Positions 41,184-50,000 of a stretch of 64,000 nt of DNA are shown here, piece after piece; position 1 is the first letter of the stretch; every line of letters begins with the position of its first letter. The stretch lies in contig NZ_CP012332.1 of NCBI RefSeq assembly GCF_001263175.1, forward strand, positions 1,671,501 to 1,735,500, in the 5' to 3' direction. The notes under the pieces are model-generated. The model had not been told where the DNA came from and ran no database searches. It was given only the letters and a program-made list of their open reading frames with translations. This DNA is from Vulgatibacter incomptus (GTDB lineage Bacteria > Myxococcota > Myxococcia > Myxococcales > Vulgatibacteraceae). Made by a program: the position numbers and the translations under genes.

Positions 41184-42413
41184 TCATTCGTCGTCTGCAC
41201 CGCCCGTGGCCGAGGCCAACCGCGGGATATCATGTTCCGCCGCTTTCGGAGGGCGGATCCGTCCGATGGTGTCCCATCCGTAGCAGCGGGGGCAGCGGAA
41301 GAAGAACTGCGTCAGCTCCATTCCGCAACCGCCGCAGGCGAAGGGGCGCGGCGTGTTGCCCGGCCCCTTGAGAAGCGCGCGGAGCTCGGTTTCGAGACCA
41401 TCCGCCGGGCCGCCTTCGAGGAGGAGCTCGCCGAGCTCGAGGCGGGCCTCCCCGTTCTGCGGATCGGCCTCGAGGATCCGGCGGAGCTGCCCCGCCGCCT
41501 CGTCCAGCAACCTCCGCCGCCGAAGGTGCCGCGCGAGGGCGAGGCGCAGGGACGCGTCGTCGGGATTCGCCTCCAGCCTCTCGCCGAGGAAATCGCCGAG
41601 GGCGGGGTATCGATCCTGGGCCAGGAAGGCGCCCTCGAGCAGGGGGACGATCGCCGAGAGGATCTCCGGCCGCAGCTCGAGCGCCTCGGAGAGCGCGGCC
41701 ACCGCCTCGGCTCCTTCTCCTCTGGCGAGATGCAGCTCGGCCCCGGCCACCCGCACGTCCGCGCTGCGAGGATCGGCCGCCTCGCCCAGCGCCACCACCC
41801 GCGCCGCGTCGTCGAGGCAGCGCTCGGAGAGCAGCTTGCGGGCGTGCCCGGCGTGAAGGTGCGCGGACAGCGCAGGCTGCGCGCCGCGCAGGCCTTCCAG
41901 CCGCTCCTGATGGCGGGTCGCGCCCTCCCAGTCCCCGACCTCCTCGCAGAGCTCCCGCAGCTCACGGAGCGCCTCGGCGTGGAAGGGATCGGCGTCTACC
42001 ACTTTCTCGAAGGCCTCCATCGCCCTGGCGAACATCCCGAGGCGCCGGAAGTCCAGGCCCAGCTCGAAGGTCGCGCCGGCGCGCCACTCCGCCGATAGCC
42101 CGGGCACGGCCAGGATCGCTTCGTGGATGCGGACCGCCCTGCCGAGATCGCCCTTGCGACGGAAGAGCTCGCCCAGGCCGAAGGCGGCTGCCAGCGCCTC
42201 CGGATCCCCCGACGGCAATCGGGAGAGCACCAGCGCGCCATCGTCGCCGTCGCCTTCGAGCACGTAGCGGAGGGACGTGAGCGGGACGGGGCCCGAAGGA
42301 TCACCCCCCTCGCCGCGGCGCTTGCCGCTCGCTGCGACGAGGACGCCCACGATGGCGCCGAGCGCGATGCCGAGGAGTGCGGCCCAGAGGAGATTGGCGA
42401 CGAGGGGATCCAA
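41184..42413 (-). CDS. lapB: LapB-like TPR protein with C-terminal zinc ribbon
   Basis: 409 residues. N-terminal membrane helix (LLWAALLGIALGAIVGVLVAA), multiple TPR repeats (about 60-340), and a C-terminal rubredoxin-like metal site CGGC...CPRC. That layout is LapB/YciM, which controls lipopolysaccharide synthesis by targeting LpxC to FtsH in enterics; whether the same holds here is inference. TTG start with no clear Shine-Dalgarno sequence, so the exact start is uncertain. Confidence 0.88.
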   Translation of the reverse strand: MDPLVANLLWAALLGIALGAIVGVLVAASGKRRGEGGDPSGPVPLTSLRYVLEGDGDDGALVLSRLPSGDPEALAAAFGLGELFRRKGDLGRAVRIHEAILAVPGLSAEWRAGATFELGLDFRRLGMFARAMEAFEKVVDADPFHAEALRELRELCEEVGDWEGATRHQERLEGLRGAQPALSAHLHAGHARKLLSERCLDDAARVVALGEAADPRSADVRVAGAELHLARGEGAEAVAALSEALELRPEILSAIVPLLEGAFLAQDRYPALGDFLGERLEANPDDASLRLALARHLRRRRLLDEAAGQLRRILEADPQNGEARLELGELLLEGGPADGLETELRALLKGPGNTPRPFACGGCGMELTQFFFRCPRCYGWDTIGRIRPPKAAEHDIPRLASATGGADDE

Positions 42414-42483
42414 CGTAGCCAGACGATAGCAGAGCCGCCGGGGGCGGTCGCCACGACGGGCTCCCGCGACCGCCCGAGTTTGC

Positions 42484-42990
42484 TTAGCCCGAGAAGGCCA
42501 GCGCCGCGTCGAACGCGGGCCGGAGCTTCACCCAGGTCGCGTCGAGGTGCTCGGGGATCACCCGGGTCTCGGCGAGCACGGGCATGAAGTTCACGTCGCC
42601 CGCCCAACGGGGCACGATGTGCCAGTGGAGGTGGTCGGCGATCCCGGCTCCGGCGGCTCGTCCCAGGTTCATGCCGACGTTCAGCGCGTCGGGACCGAAG
42701 GCCTCGCGGATCACCCGGATCGAGAGGCGCAGGGTGCGCTGGAGGTCGTCGAACTCGTCCTCCGGAAGCTCCCCGGGGTCCGCAGCGTGCCGCCTCGGGA
42801 CGACCATCAGGTGGCCGTTGTTGTAGGGGTACTTGTTCAGGATCACGAAGGACGAGGCGGAGCGGCCGAGGATCAACCGATCCCGATCCCGCTCCTCCGC
42901 CGGGAACCGGCAGAAGATGCAGCCCTCGTCCGGCGCCTTGTCCGCCCCTTCGATGAATGCGAGGCGCCACGGCGCCCAGAGACGTTCCAT
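42484..42990 (-). CDS. HIT-family protein (Ap4A phosphorylase/hydrolase-like)
   Basis: 168 residues. Catalytic HxHxH at His120, His122 and His124 in DHLHWHIVPRW. A CxxC pair (GCIFCRFP, Cys24 and Cys27) together with the preceding Trp-rich MERLWAPWR matches Ap4A phosphorylase-like HIT proteins. Expected to cleave dinucleoside polyphosphates or nucleotide conjugates. Starts five bases after sppA. Confidence 0.94.
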   Translation of the reverse strand: MERLWAPWRLAFIEGADKAPDEGCIFCRFPAEERDRDRLILGRSASSFVILNKYPYNNGHLMVVPRRHAADPGELPEDEFDDLQRTLRLSIRVIREAFGPDALNVGMNLGRAAGAGIADHLHWHIVPRWAGDVNFMPVLAETRVIPEHLDATWVKLRPAFDAALAFSG

Positions 42991-42995
42991 TTCGT

Positions 42996-43916
42996 TCAGG
43001 TTCCCGGGAGCCGAAACTCGACGCGCGGCGCCGCCGAGGTCTCGCTCCGAAGCTGCAGGCGCAGCTCATCCGCCACCGCCCGGACGCCTTCGCGCACGCT
43101 GGCGCGGAGGAGGCGATGGAGCGAGAGCGGCTCTTCCTTCTCGGGGTAGACGAGCTTCGGCTTCCCCTCGATCCCGGCGAGCTCCGCCGCGAGATCGACC
43201 GCGTCGTTGAAGTTGCCGAGCTGATCGATGAGGCCCGCCTGGAGCGCCTGCTCCCCCGTGAGGACCCTGCCGTCGGCGATGGCCTTCACCTGCTCTTCGG
43301 GGAGCTTCCGCCCCTCGACCACGGCCCCGACGAACTGCCGGTAGACGTCGTCGACCAGGCCCTCGAAGACCTTGCGATCCGCCTCCGTGAACGGGCGGAA
43401 CGGGTTGCCGATGTCCTTGGCGGCGCCGCTCTTCACCGTGTTCATCTGGAAGCCGATCTTCTCCGCGATCGCCGTCACGTTCGGGAACTGGGTGATCACG
43501 CCGATGGATCCCGTGAGCGTACCCGGGTTCGCGACGATCTTGTCGGCCGCCACCGCGAGGTAGTAGCCGCCGGAGGCCGCGACGTCGCCCATCGAGACGA
43601 CGACGGGCTTCTCTTCCGCCAGGCGCCGGATCTCCGCGTGGATCTCCTGGGACGGCCCCACCGCCCCGCCCGGCGAGTTCACCCGGACGACCACGGCCTT
43701 GATCCGATCCTCCTCGAGGAAGTCGTGGAGGGCCTTGACCTCGTCTTCCGCGTCGGTGATGGGCCCCTTCACTTCGACCACGCCGACGTTGCCGGCGCCG
43801 AGCTTCCCGGCACCGGCGCCGCCCGCCACCGAGAACGCGAGGATCAGGAAGCCGAAGAGCGCGAGGAAGAGGCCGCCGAAGATCACGCCGAGGACGATGG
43901 CCGCGCGCTTGTCCAC
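42996..43916 (-). CDS. sppA: Signal peptide peptidase SppA (S49 family)
   Basis: 306 residues, GTG start directly after the TAG stop of the LysM gene. N-terminal membrane helix; catalytic Ser in MGDVAASGGYYLAVAAD and Lys in TVKSGAAKDIGNPFRP. The fold motif VNSPGGAVGPSQEI is clear. It degrades cleaved signal peptides in the membrane. Short form (one S49 domain). It lies with LysM, TPR and HIT genes in one envelope operon. Confidence 0.95.
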   Translation of the reverse strand: MDKRAAIVLGVIFGGLFLALFGFLILAFSVAGGAGAGKLGAGNVGVVEVKGPITDAEDEVKALHDFLEEDRIKAVVVRVNSPGGAVGPSQEIHAEIRRLAEEKPVVVSMGDVAASGGYYLAVAADKIVANPGTLTGSIGVITQFPNVTAIAEKIGFQMNTVKSGAAKDIGNPFRPFTEADRKVFEGLVDDVYRQFVGAVVEGRKLPEEQVKAIADGRVLTGEQALQAGLIDQLGNFNDAVDLAAELAGIEGKPKLVYPEKEEPLSLHRLLRASVREGVRAVADELRLQLRSETSAAPRVEFRLPGT

Positions 43917-45074
43917 CTATCGACCCGCCACCGCGCGAAGCTCGGCGCGATCGCCCTGCCGCATCTCCTTGAGGGAGCGCGTTACGACTGCGACCGAGGT
44001 GCTGCCCCGGGCGTCCACCACGAGGAGCTCGCCGATGGACTCGGCCGGGAGATCTTCGTCGTAGCGCGCCGTGAAGCCGTCGTCGTCGAGGCCGTCCGTG
44101 GCACGGATCACGTTGAACGAGTTGCCCGGCTCGATGCCGTCGGAATAGCCCTTGTCCAGGATGACGAAGTGGCCCTGGGCGAGCTCCGCGATCCGCTCCT
44201 CCAGCGTGCCCGCGATGATCGCGGTCAGGTTCCGGGTGGCCTCCGCGCGCGCCACGCTGCGGGCGTGCTGCAGGCCGGAGGGGCCCACGAAGTCGCCGCG
44301 GGAGATCTCGACGATCGACCGCTCGATCACTGCCGTGACGACCTTCTGCTCGGGGTTCACGTCGACCACCTTCGCGCTGCCGAGGATCCGGGTCACGTAG
44401 CCGAGCGTCACGCCGCTCGAAGGATGGGCGATGGCCCGCTCGGTGCGGAAGATCACGAAGCTCTGGCCGGGCCGGACCCCGTTCCGGTTCTCCCAGTCGA
44501 TGTAGATCTTGTCGCCCTGGTAGAGGAGCTCCTTCTCCTCCCAGGACTTGACGATCCGCCCCGAGTGACCGACGTCGTCCTCCGACGCGAAGCCAACGGC
44601 GGAGATGCGCTTGCCCTTGCCCTGGAAGCCGATCTTACCGGCGACGCTCACCTGCGCGTCGTCGTCGCCGAAGGCGTCGTCGCCCTCGCCCCGGACCTGG
44701 GCGGCGGGACCGCCCTGCCCGTTCGGCCCGAAGTTGATCTCGTCGCCCGGGTAGATCCAGTGGGGGTTCTCGATCTGCGGGTTGTAGGACCAGACCTTCG
44801 GCCAGGACCAAGGGCTCCCGAGCACCTTCTCGGAGAGATCCCAGAGGGTGTCGCCCTTCTCCACGACGTGCTTGTTGCCGATACCGACGGTCTCCCCGGC
44901 CTCCGGCACCGCCTCGACCTCGCCGACCGCGCCGCCAAAGTCGCGCGCGGACGGGTCGCTCGCGAGCTGGAGCATAGGCGACGCCTCGTCCGCCGGTTCC
45001 GGCTCGGCCCCGAAGGCGATCGCGGGGAGCGCGACGACGAGGGCGGTCAGGGTTCGGAGCACAAAGTTGTTCAT
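43917..45074 (-). CDS. Secreted LysM-domain protein
   Basis: 385 residues. N-terminal signal peptide (LTALVVALPAIAFGA). One LysM domain (about 68-115; HVVEKGDTLWDLSEKVLG, then NPHWIYPGDEINF), which binds peptidoglycan. The remaining 260 residues have repeated beta-type segments with EDD-rich stretches and are not recognised (GKRISAVGFASEDDVGHSG; PGQSFVIFRTERAIAHPSSG). AGAGGTG before the ATG. Second gene of a promoter-TPR-LysM-sppA-HIT row. Confidence 0.9.
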   Translation of the reverse strand: MNNFVLRTLTALVVALPAIAFGAEPEPADEASPMLQLASDPSARDFGGAVGEVEAVPEAGETVGIGNKHVVEKGDTLWDLSEKVLGSPWSWPKVWSYNPQIENPHWIYPGDEINFGPNGQGGPAAQVRGEGDDAFGDDDAQVSVAGKIGFQGKGKRISAVGFASEDDVGHSGRIVKSWEEKELLYQGDKIYIDWENRNGVRPGQSFVIFRTERAIAHPSSGVTLGYVTRILGSAKVVDVNPEQKVVTAVIERSIVEISRGDFVGPSGLQHARSVARAEATRNLTAIIAGTLEERIAELAQGHFVILDKGYSDGIEPGNSFNVIRATDGLDDDGFTARYDEDLPAESIGELLVVDARGSTSVAVVTRSLKEMRQGDRAELRAVAGR

Positions 45075-45101
45075 GCGAACACCTCTTTCATCGTGCGGCT
45101 C

Positions 45102-45926
45102 TCATCGTGCGGCCAGGAGGACCTTGGCCCGGATTGCAGCCGGGCTCTCGGGGTGGTCCTCGACGAGCCGCTTGAAGGCAGCGCGGGCCGCGACGTCGCG
45201 GCCGAGGGAAAGGCAGGTCTCACCGTAGCGCAGAAGAGCGTCGGGCACCGCATTTCCGGCCGGGTAGTCGGTAGCGACCCGCTCGAAGGCCTTCAGTGCG
45301 TTCCCCGGCTTGCCGAGGAGGAGCCACGCGTCGCCCACCGCGAGAACGGCGTCGTCGGACCGGGAGTCGAGGGGCGCGCCTCCGACGAAGCGCTCCAGGA
45401 GCTCGATGGCCCGGGCCGGCTGCCCGGCTCGGAGGGCTGCGATCCCCTCGTCGAAGTCCCCGCCGGACGCCGTCTTCGCGCCGGGGATCTCGGGGGGATC
45501 CGCGAGCTCGATCGAGAGGGGGAGCGGCGGCGCCGCGTCGGGCCCGCCGGTGCGGGCGGAGGGACGCTGGGCTTTCCGTCCCGGGCTCCCGCCGTCGACG
45601 ATGTACGCGTAGGAGTCCTCGTCGTCCTCCGGGGCCGTCGTCGGCTCGAGGCGGACCACGTGGAGGCCGGTGGGCAGCGAAACGGCCTGGTCCCGCCCCG
45701 GCTCGGGGCGAGCGGTCTCGGGGGCCTCGAGCCGCCTCGCCAAAGAGGCGACCTGCGCCTCCAGCGCCCGGACCTTGCGGCGATCCTGCTCGCGCTCGGC
45801 GCGCATCCGGCCGAGCTCGTCGCGCACGAACCGCAGCTCCTCGTCCGCGGGCGTAGCCGGCGCGTGTGCGCAGCCGGTGGAGCCGGCGACGGCGAGCGCG
45901 GCCAGGGCGGGCAGGAGCGGTCTCAA
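45102..45926 (-). CDS. TPR-repeat lipoprotein (CpoB/YbgF-like)
   Basis: 274 residues from the TTG at 45926, giving a clean lipobox (STGC, Cys19). A coiled-coil segment (about 25-65), a long Pro-rich linker, and three TPR-like repeats at the C-terminus (about 160-270; DDAVLAVGDAWLLLGKPGNALKAF). Resembles CpoB/YbgF of the Tol-Pal system, which coordinates peptidoglycan synthesis with outer-membrane constriction. The upstream open frame to 45983 starts inside a -35 element and is not used. No strong ribosome-binding site. Confidence 0.82.
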   Translation of the reverse strand: MRPLLPALAALAVAGSTGCAHAPATPADEELRFVRDELGRMRAEREQDRRKVRALEAQVASLARRLEAPETARPEPGRDQAVSLPTGLHVVRLEPTTAPEDDEDSYAYIVDGGSPGRKAQRPSARTGGPDAAPPLPLSIELADPPEIPGAKTASGGDFDEGIAALRAGQPARAIELLERFVGGAPLDSRSDDAVLAVGDAWLLLGKPGNALKAFERVATDYPAGNAVPDALLRYGETCLSLGRDVAARAAFKRLVEDHPESPAAIRAKVLLAAR

Positions 45927-45954
45927 ACGGCGGAAGTCCCCGGAAAATGGCGCG

Positions 45955-45983
45955 ATGCTAGGAGCGGGTTCCGGCCCTGTCAA
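45955..45983 (-). promoter_or_regulatory. Promoter of the TPR-LysM-sppA-HIT cluster
   Basis: TTGACA (45983-45978), 17-base spacer, TAGCAT (45960-45955): a perfect -35 and a good -10. The leader to the TTG at 45926 is about 20 bases. Confidence 0.78.
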
Positions 45984-46036
45984 GAAAGGCGGCGGCGCCT
46001 CCCTTGGCCGTGGCAGGCCGGGCTCCGCGCCGAGTT

Positions 46037-46792
46037 CTACCCCGAGAAGACGAAGGAGAGGTGGCGGCCGGTGCGGCCGGCGTCACGCCGGTGGCTGAAG
46101 AACCGCGAGTCGTCGCAGGAGGTGCACCCTCCGACCTGCTCGATCGAGGCCTCGGGGATCCCCGCAGCTCGGAGCTGGAGGCGGTTGATCAGGATCAAGT
46201 CGAGCCGCCTGCCCTCCACCACCTCCGGTCCCGCCAGACGCACGAAGCGGTCTGCAAGCTCCGACGAGACCTCGTAGCAGCAGGGGCCGATCGCCGGGCC
46301 GATCGCCGCGATCAGTTCGGAGGGAGCGCTCCCCAGCTCCGCGAGGGCCCGGACCGCCTCGGCGGCGATTCCGGCCTCGGTGCCCCGCCAACCCGCGTGG
46401 ACGGCAGCCACGCGACCGGTTCGGGGATCGGCGAGGAGGATCGGGACGCAGTCCGCCGTGCGGATCGCGACCGCCAGCCCCGGCGCCGCCGCGAGGATCG
46501 CGTCGGCCTCCTCGCCCGGCGGAATCGGCGCGTCGGCGCCGAGGACGAGCACGCGGCTGCCGTGGACCTGGACCGCGGAGCGGAAGGCGCCGCGCTCGAA
46601 GCCCGCCGCCCGGGCGAGCCGCCGGTGGTTCTCCTCGACTGCGCCGGGATCGTCCCCGACGGATCCGCCGAGGTTGAGCGACGCGAGCGGGCCGGTCGAC
46701 ACGCCGCCGCCGCGGGTCGAGAAGCCGTGGGCGATGCCAGCCGCCGCGAAGCGCTCGCTCCGGAGGATCTCGAGCTCGTCTGGAGTCGTCAT
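46037..46792 (-). CDS. pgeF: Peptidoglycan editing factor PgeF (laccase-domain, YfiH family)
   Basis: 251 residues. Zinc-binding and catalytic motifs AVQVHGSRV, RTADCVPILL and VHAGWRGTEAG are complete. PgeF-type enzymes remove L-serine wrongly incorporated in peptidoglycan precursors; related members are purine nucleoside hydrolases. Starts one base after the small lipoprotein gene ends. It completes an aglZ-like/lipoprotein/pgeF unit. Confidence 0.94.
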   Translation of the reverse strand: MTTPDELEILRSERFAAAGIAHGFSTRGGGVSTGPLASLNLGGSVGDDPGAVEENHRRLARAAGFERGAFRSAVQVHGSRVLVLGADAPIPPGEEADAILAAAPGLAVAIRTADCVPILLADPRTGRVAAVHAGWRGTEAGIAAEAVRALAELGSAPSELIAAIGPAIGPCCYEVSSELADRFVRLAGPEVVEGRRLDLILINRLQLRAAGIPEASIEQVGGCTSCDDSRFFSHRRDAGRTGRHLSFVFSG

Positions 46793-46793
46793 C

Positions 46794-47087
46794 TCATTTC
46801 TCGTCGCAAGCCGTCGGAGCCAACAGGCAACGAGCGAGGACGCACTTTCCCTCGATCGGATCGCAGCGCAGATCCTTCTTGCAGTCGTCGTCGGAGCGGC
46901 AGACCTTCGGCACGCATTCGCCGTTGTCGGGGTCGAGCTCGAAGCCCTCGTCGCAGGGGGGCTTCGGCTTCCGCCTCTCCCCTCCCTCGAGGAGCACCTC
47001 GCCGCACGCTCCCGAGACGAGCACGCAGAGCAAGAGGGAGATGCACAGTCGCGCGACGGCGACGACGCGTCCCGCCCCCAAGGCCAT
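46794..47087 (-). CDS. Small cysteine-rich lipoprotein
   Basis: 97 residues. Lipobox SGAC (Cys28) after a hydrophobic N-region. The mature part has nine Cys residues with patterns PPCDEGFELDPDNGECVPK and CRSDDDCKKDLRCDP, a small disulphide-rich fold often seen in myxobacterial secreted proteins. The ATG overlaps the stop of the AglZ-like gene (TGATG), with GGAGG four bases before it, so translation is coupled. Function unknown. Confidence 0.82.
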   Translation of the reverse strand: MALGAGRVVAVARLCISLLLCVLVSGACGEVLLEGGERRKPKPPCDEGFELDPDNGECVPKVCRSDDDCKKDLRCDPIEGKCVLARCLLAPTACDEK

Positions 47088-50000
47088 CAATCCTCCGCCC
47101 TCTCGAAGACGAGGTCGATGTCGTCGATGGCCGCGGCGGCGCTCGATTTCTCACCCGTGGCCGGTGCAGCGGCACGGGCGCCGGAGCCGTCCGCGCGCGA
47201 GATCTTCGCGCGCACCCGGGCGAGCTCCAGCTCGGCCACCTTCAGCGCCTTGGTCTTCTCCTGGAGCGCGGCCTGGAGCCGGTTCACCTCGAGGCCCCGC
47301 TGGTGCTCACGACGCTCGAGCTCGGCCTTCTGGCGCGCCACGACCTCCTGCATCTCCCGCGAGGTGCGCAGCTCGACATCCTTCCGCTCGCGAAGGGCGG
47401 CGGTGAGCCGCGTGGAGAGGTCGGCGGCCTTGCCGTCGGCGTCGGCGATCCTCTTCTGCTGCTCGCGATCGCCCTGGGCACGCGACGCGACCAGGGACTC
47501 CATCGCGTTCTCGAGCTCCTCCGCGCGCTTCGCCCTGCCACGGGCCTGCTCGGTGAGCTCCTGGATCGACCTCTCCTTCTCCTCGACGCCCCGCTTCGCC
47601 TGGGCCTCGGCGGCCGCGAGCTGGGCCTCGACCTGCCTCGCCGCACGCCGAAGCTCCTCTTCCCGGCGGCGCGCCCCCTCCCTCTCGTTCGAGAGCTGGG
47701 CCAGGAGATCCTCGAGGCGCGCCTCGCGCTCCGCGAGGGCCGCCTTGGAATCGCGCTCCACCTCCAGGCGCAGCGCCTCCGCCTCCTCCACCCGCTCGGC
47801 GAGGCCGGCGGCGGCGCTCCGGTAACCGTCCAGCTCGCGCTGGATCGCGGCGTTCGCGCCGCGGAGGGACTCGAGCTCCTCCGAGAGCGTGCGCTCCACC
47901 GCTGCGCGCTCGGATTCGAGGGTCTGCGCCTTCCGCTCGGCGGCCCGCTGCGCCTCGGCCTTGGCGACGACCTGCCGCCGCCCTTCCTCCTCGAGGGCCT
48001 TCTTCTCCACGGTGAGCGCCTGGAGCTTCCGCTCGAGCTCGGCCGCGGTCTCGGTCCGGCTCGCGAGGTCGGTGACCCAGCGCGACTCCTTCGCCTCCAG
48101 CTCGTCGCGAAGCCCGAGCAGCTCCTGCTCGAGATCGGCGGCCCGCGCGTGGGCCCCTGCCAGCTCCGCCGTGACCTGGGACTCCCGCTCCCCGACCGCG
48201 GCCCGCACCAGGGCGAGCTCCTCGACGCCGAGCTCCAGCTCGGCCCGAACGGTCTCGAGCTCGGTCCGCGTCAGCTCGTGCTCCGACCTCGATGCATCCA
48301 GCTCGCCTCGTGTGACATCGAGAGCCGCCCGGGTGGAGTCGAGGTCCAGTCGCGTGGACTCGAGCGTGAGGTTCGTCGCCTCGAGCTCGGCCGTGGTCGA
48401 ATCCAGCGCGCCTCGCGTTCCGTCGAGATCCAACCTCGTGGTCTCGAGCGTGAGGTTCGTCGCCTCGAGCTCGGCCGTGGTCGAGTCCAGCGCGCCTCGC
48501 GTTCCGTCGAGGTCCAGCCTCGTGGTCTCGAGCGTGAGGTTCGTCGCCTCGAGCTCGGCCGTGGTCGAGTCCAGCGCGCCTCGGGTGCCGTCGAGGTCCA
48601 GCCTCGTGGTCTCGAGCGTGAGGTTCGTCGCCTCGAGCTCGGCCGTGGTCGAATCCAGCGCGCCTCGCGTTCCGTCGAGGTCCAGCCTCGTGGTCTCGAG
48701 CGTGAGGTTCGTCGACTCGAGCTCGGCAGTGGTCGAAGCCAGCGCGCCTCGGGTGGCGTCGAGGTCCAGCCGCGTGGTCTCGAGCGTGGAGCTCGTCGCC
48801 TCGAGCTCCGTCCGCGTCGAGTCCAGAACGACTCGGGTCGCGTCGAAGTCCGCGCGCGTGCTCTCGAGCGCGACGCTCGTGCTTCCGAGCTCGTCCCTCG
48901 TCGCGTCGAGGATGGCCTGGGTGCCCTCCAGCTCGAGGCGAAGCGAGTCGAGCTCCGCACGGGTCTCCTCGTGTGCCGCCCGCGAGTCCTCGAGCTCCGC
49001 GCCCGTGTGGGCAAGCTCCTCCCGCAGCCTCTCCTGCGCTTCGTGGAGGGCGGCGAGCTCCTCCCTCGCCTGGGCGATCGCCGAGAAGAGCTCGCTCTCC
49101 CGCCGATCCTTCTCCTCTCCGAGGGCGCCGAGATCGCGGGCGAGCTGCTCCGCCTCGCCGCGAAGGGTCTCGAGCTGACGCTCCCTCTCTGCGACGAGGG
49201 CGAGCCCCTCCGCCACCTCCTCGCGGAGCAGCGCCTCGCGCCGAGCCGCTTCCTCCCGCGCGGCGGCGAGGTCGGCGTCGAGGGACGCGGCCCTCTCGGA
49301 CATCTCGGCGAGCTCGCCGCCGAGAGCGGCCTCCCGGGCGTCGCGCTCCGTCACCAGGAGGTCGTAGCGAACCTTTGCAGACGCGAGCTCTCCGCGGAGC
49401 TCCGACTCGAGGTCGTCCCGCTCCGCCCGGAGGGACTCGAGCTCCCCCTCGAGATTCCCGACCTGCTCGACCCGCGCCGCGAGCTCCTGGGCGAGCTCCT
49501 CCTCCCGGCGGACTGCCAGGACCCGGTGGCTGGCGAGCTCCTCCTCGAGGGCCGCGAGCCGGTAGTCCCGCTCCGCGATCCGATCGCCCAGCGATTGCCA
49601 CAGGCCATCGCGCTGCACGCGGATGGCGTCGGCGCTCCCGGACTCCTCCCGGAGCTCGGCTTCGAGCTCGCAGACCTGCCCGGCGAGCTCCGCCTCGGCG
49701 GCCTCCCATGCGAGGTGCGCCTCGAAGAGCTCTCGCGCGAGATCCGCCGACAGGCGCTCCTTGGTCGCGAGCAGCTCGCCGAGCTTCCTCAGCTCCCGGT
49801 CGCGCTCGGCCACCGCGGCGTCCAGCAAGGCGACCTGATCGCGCCGCTGCCGCGCCTCGGAGGCGAGTCGGTCGTCGAGCTCGCGGACCGAGCGGACCCG
49901 CTCCTCCCGCGCCGCCTCGAGGTCGACCTCCTGGCCGGCGATCACCACCTCCTTGCCGCCCAGGGCCACCAGGAGCTCGTGCTCGCGCTGCCAGGTTTCG

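Noticed and set aside
48375-48794. Regular repeats that could be taken for a CRISPR array.
   Set aside because: Units are contiguous, with no spacers, and encode heptads of a coiled coil in frame.
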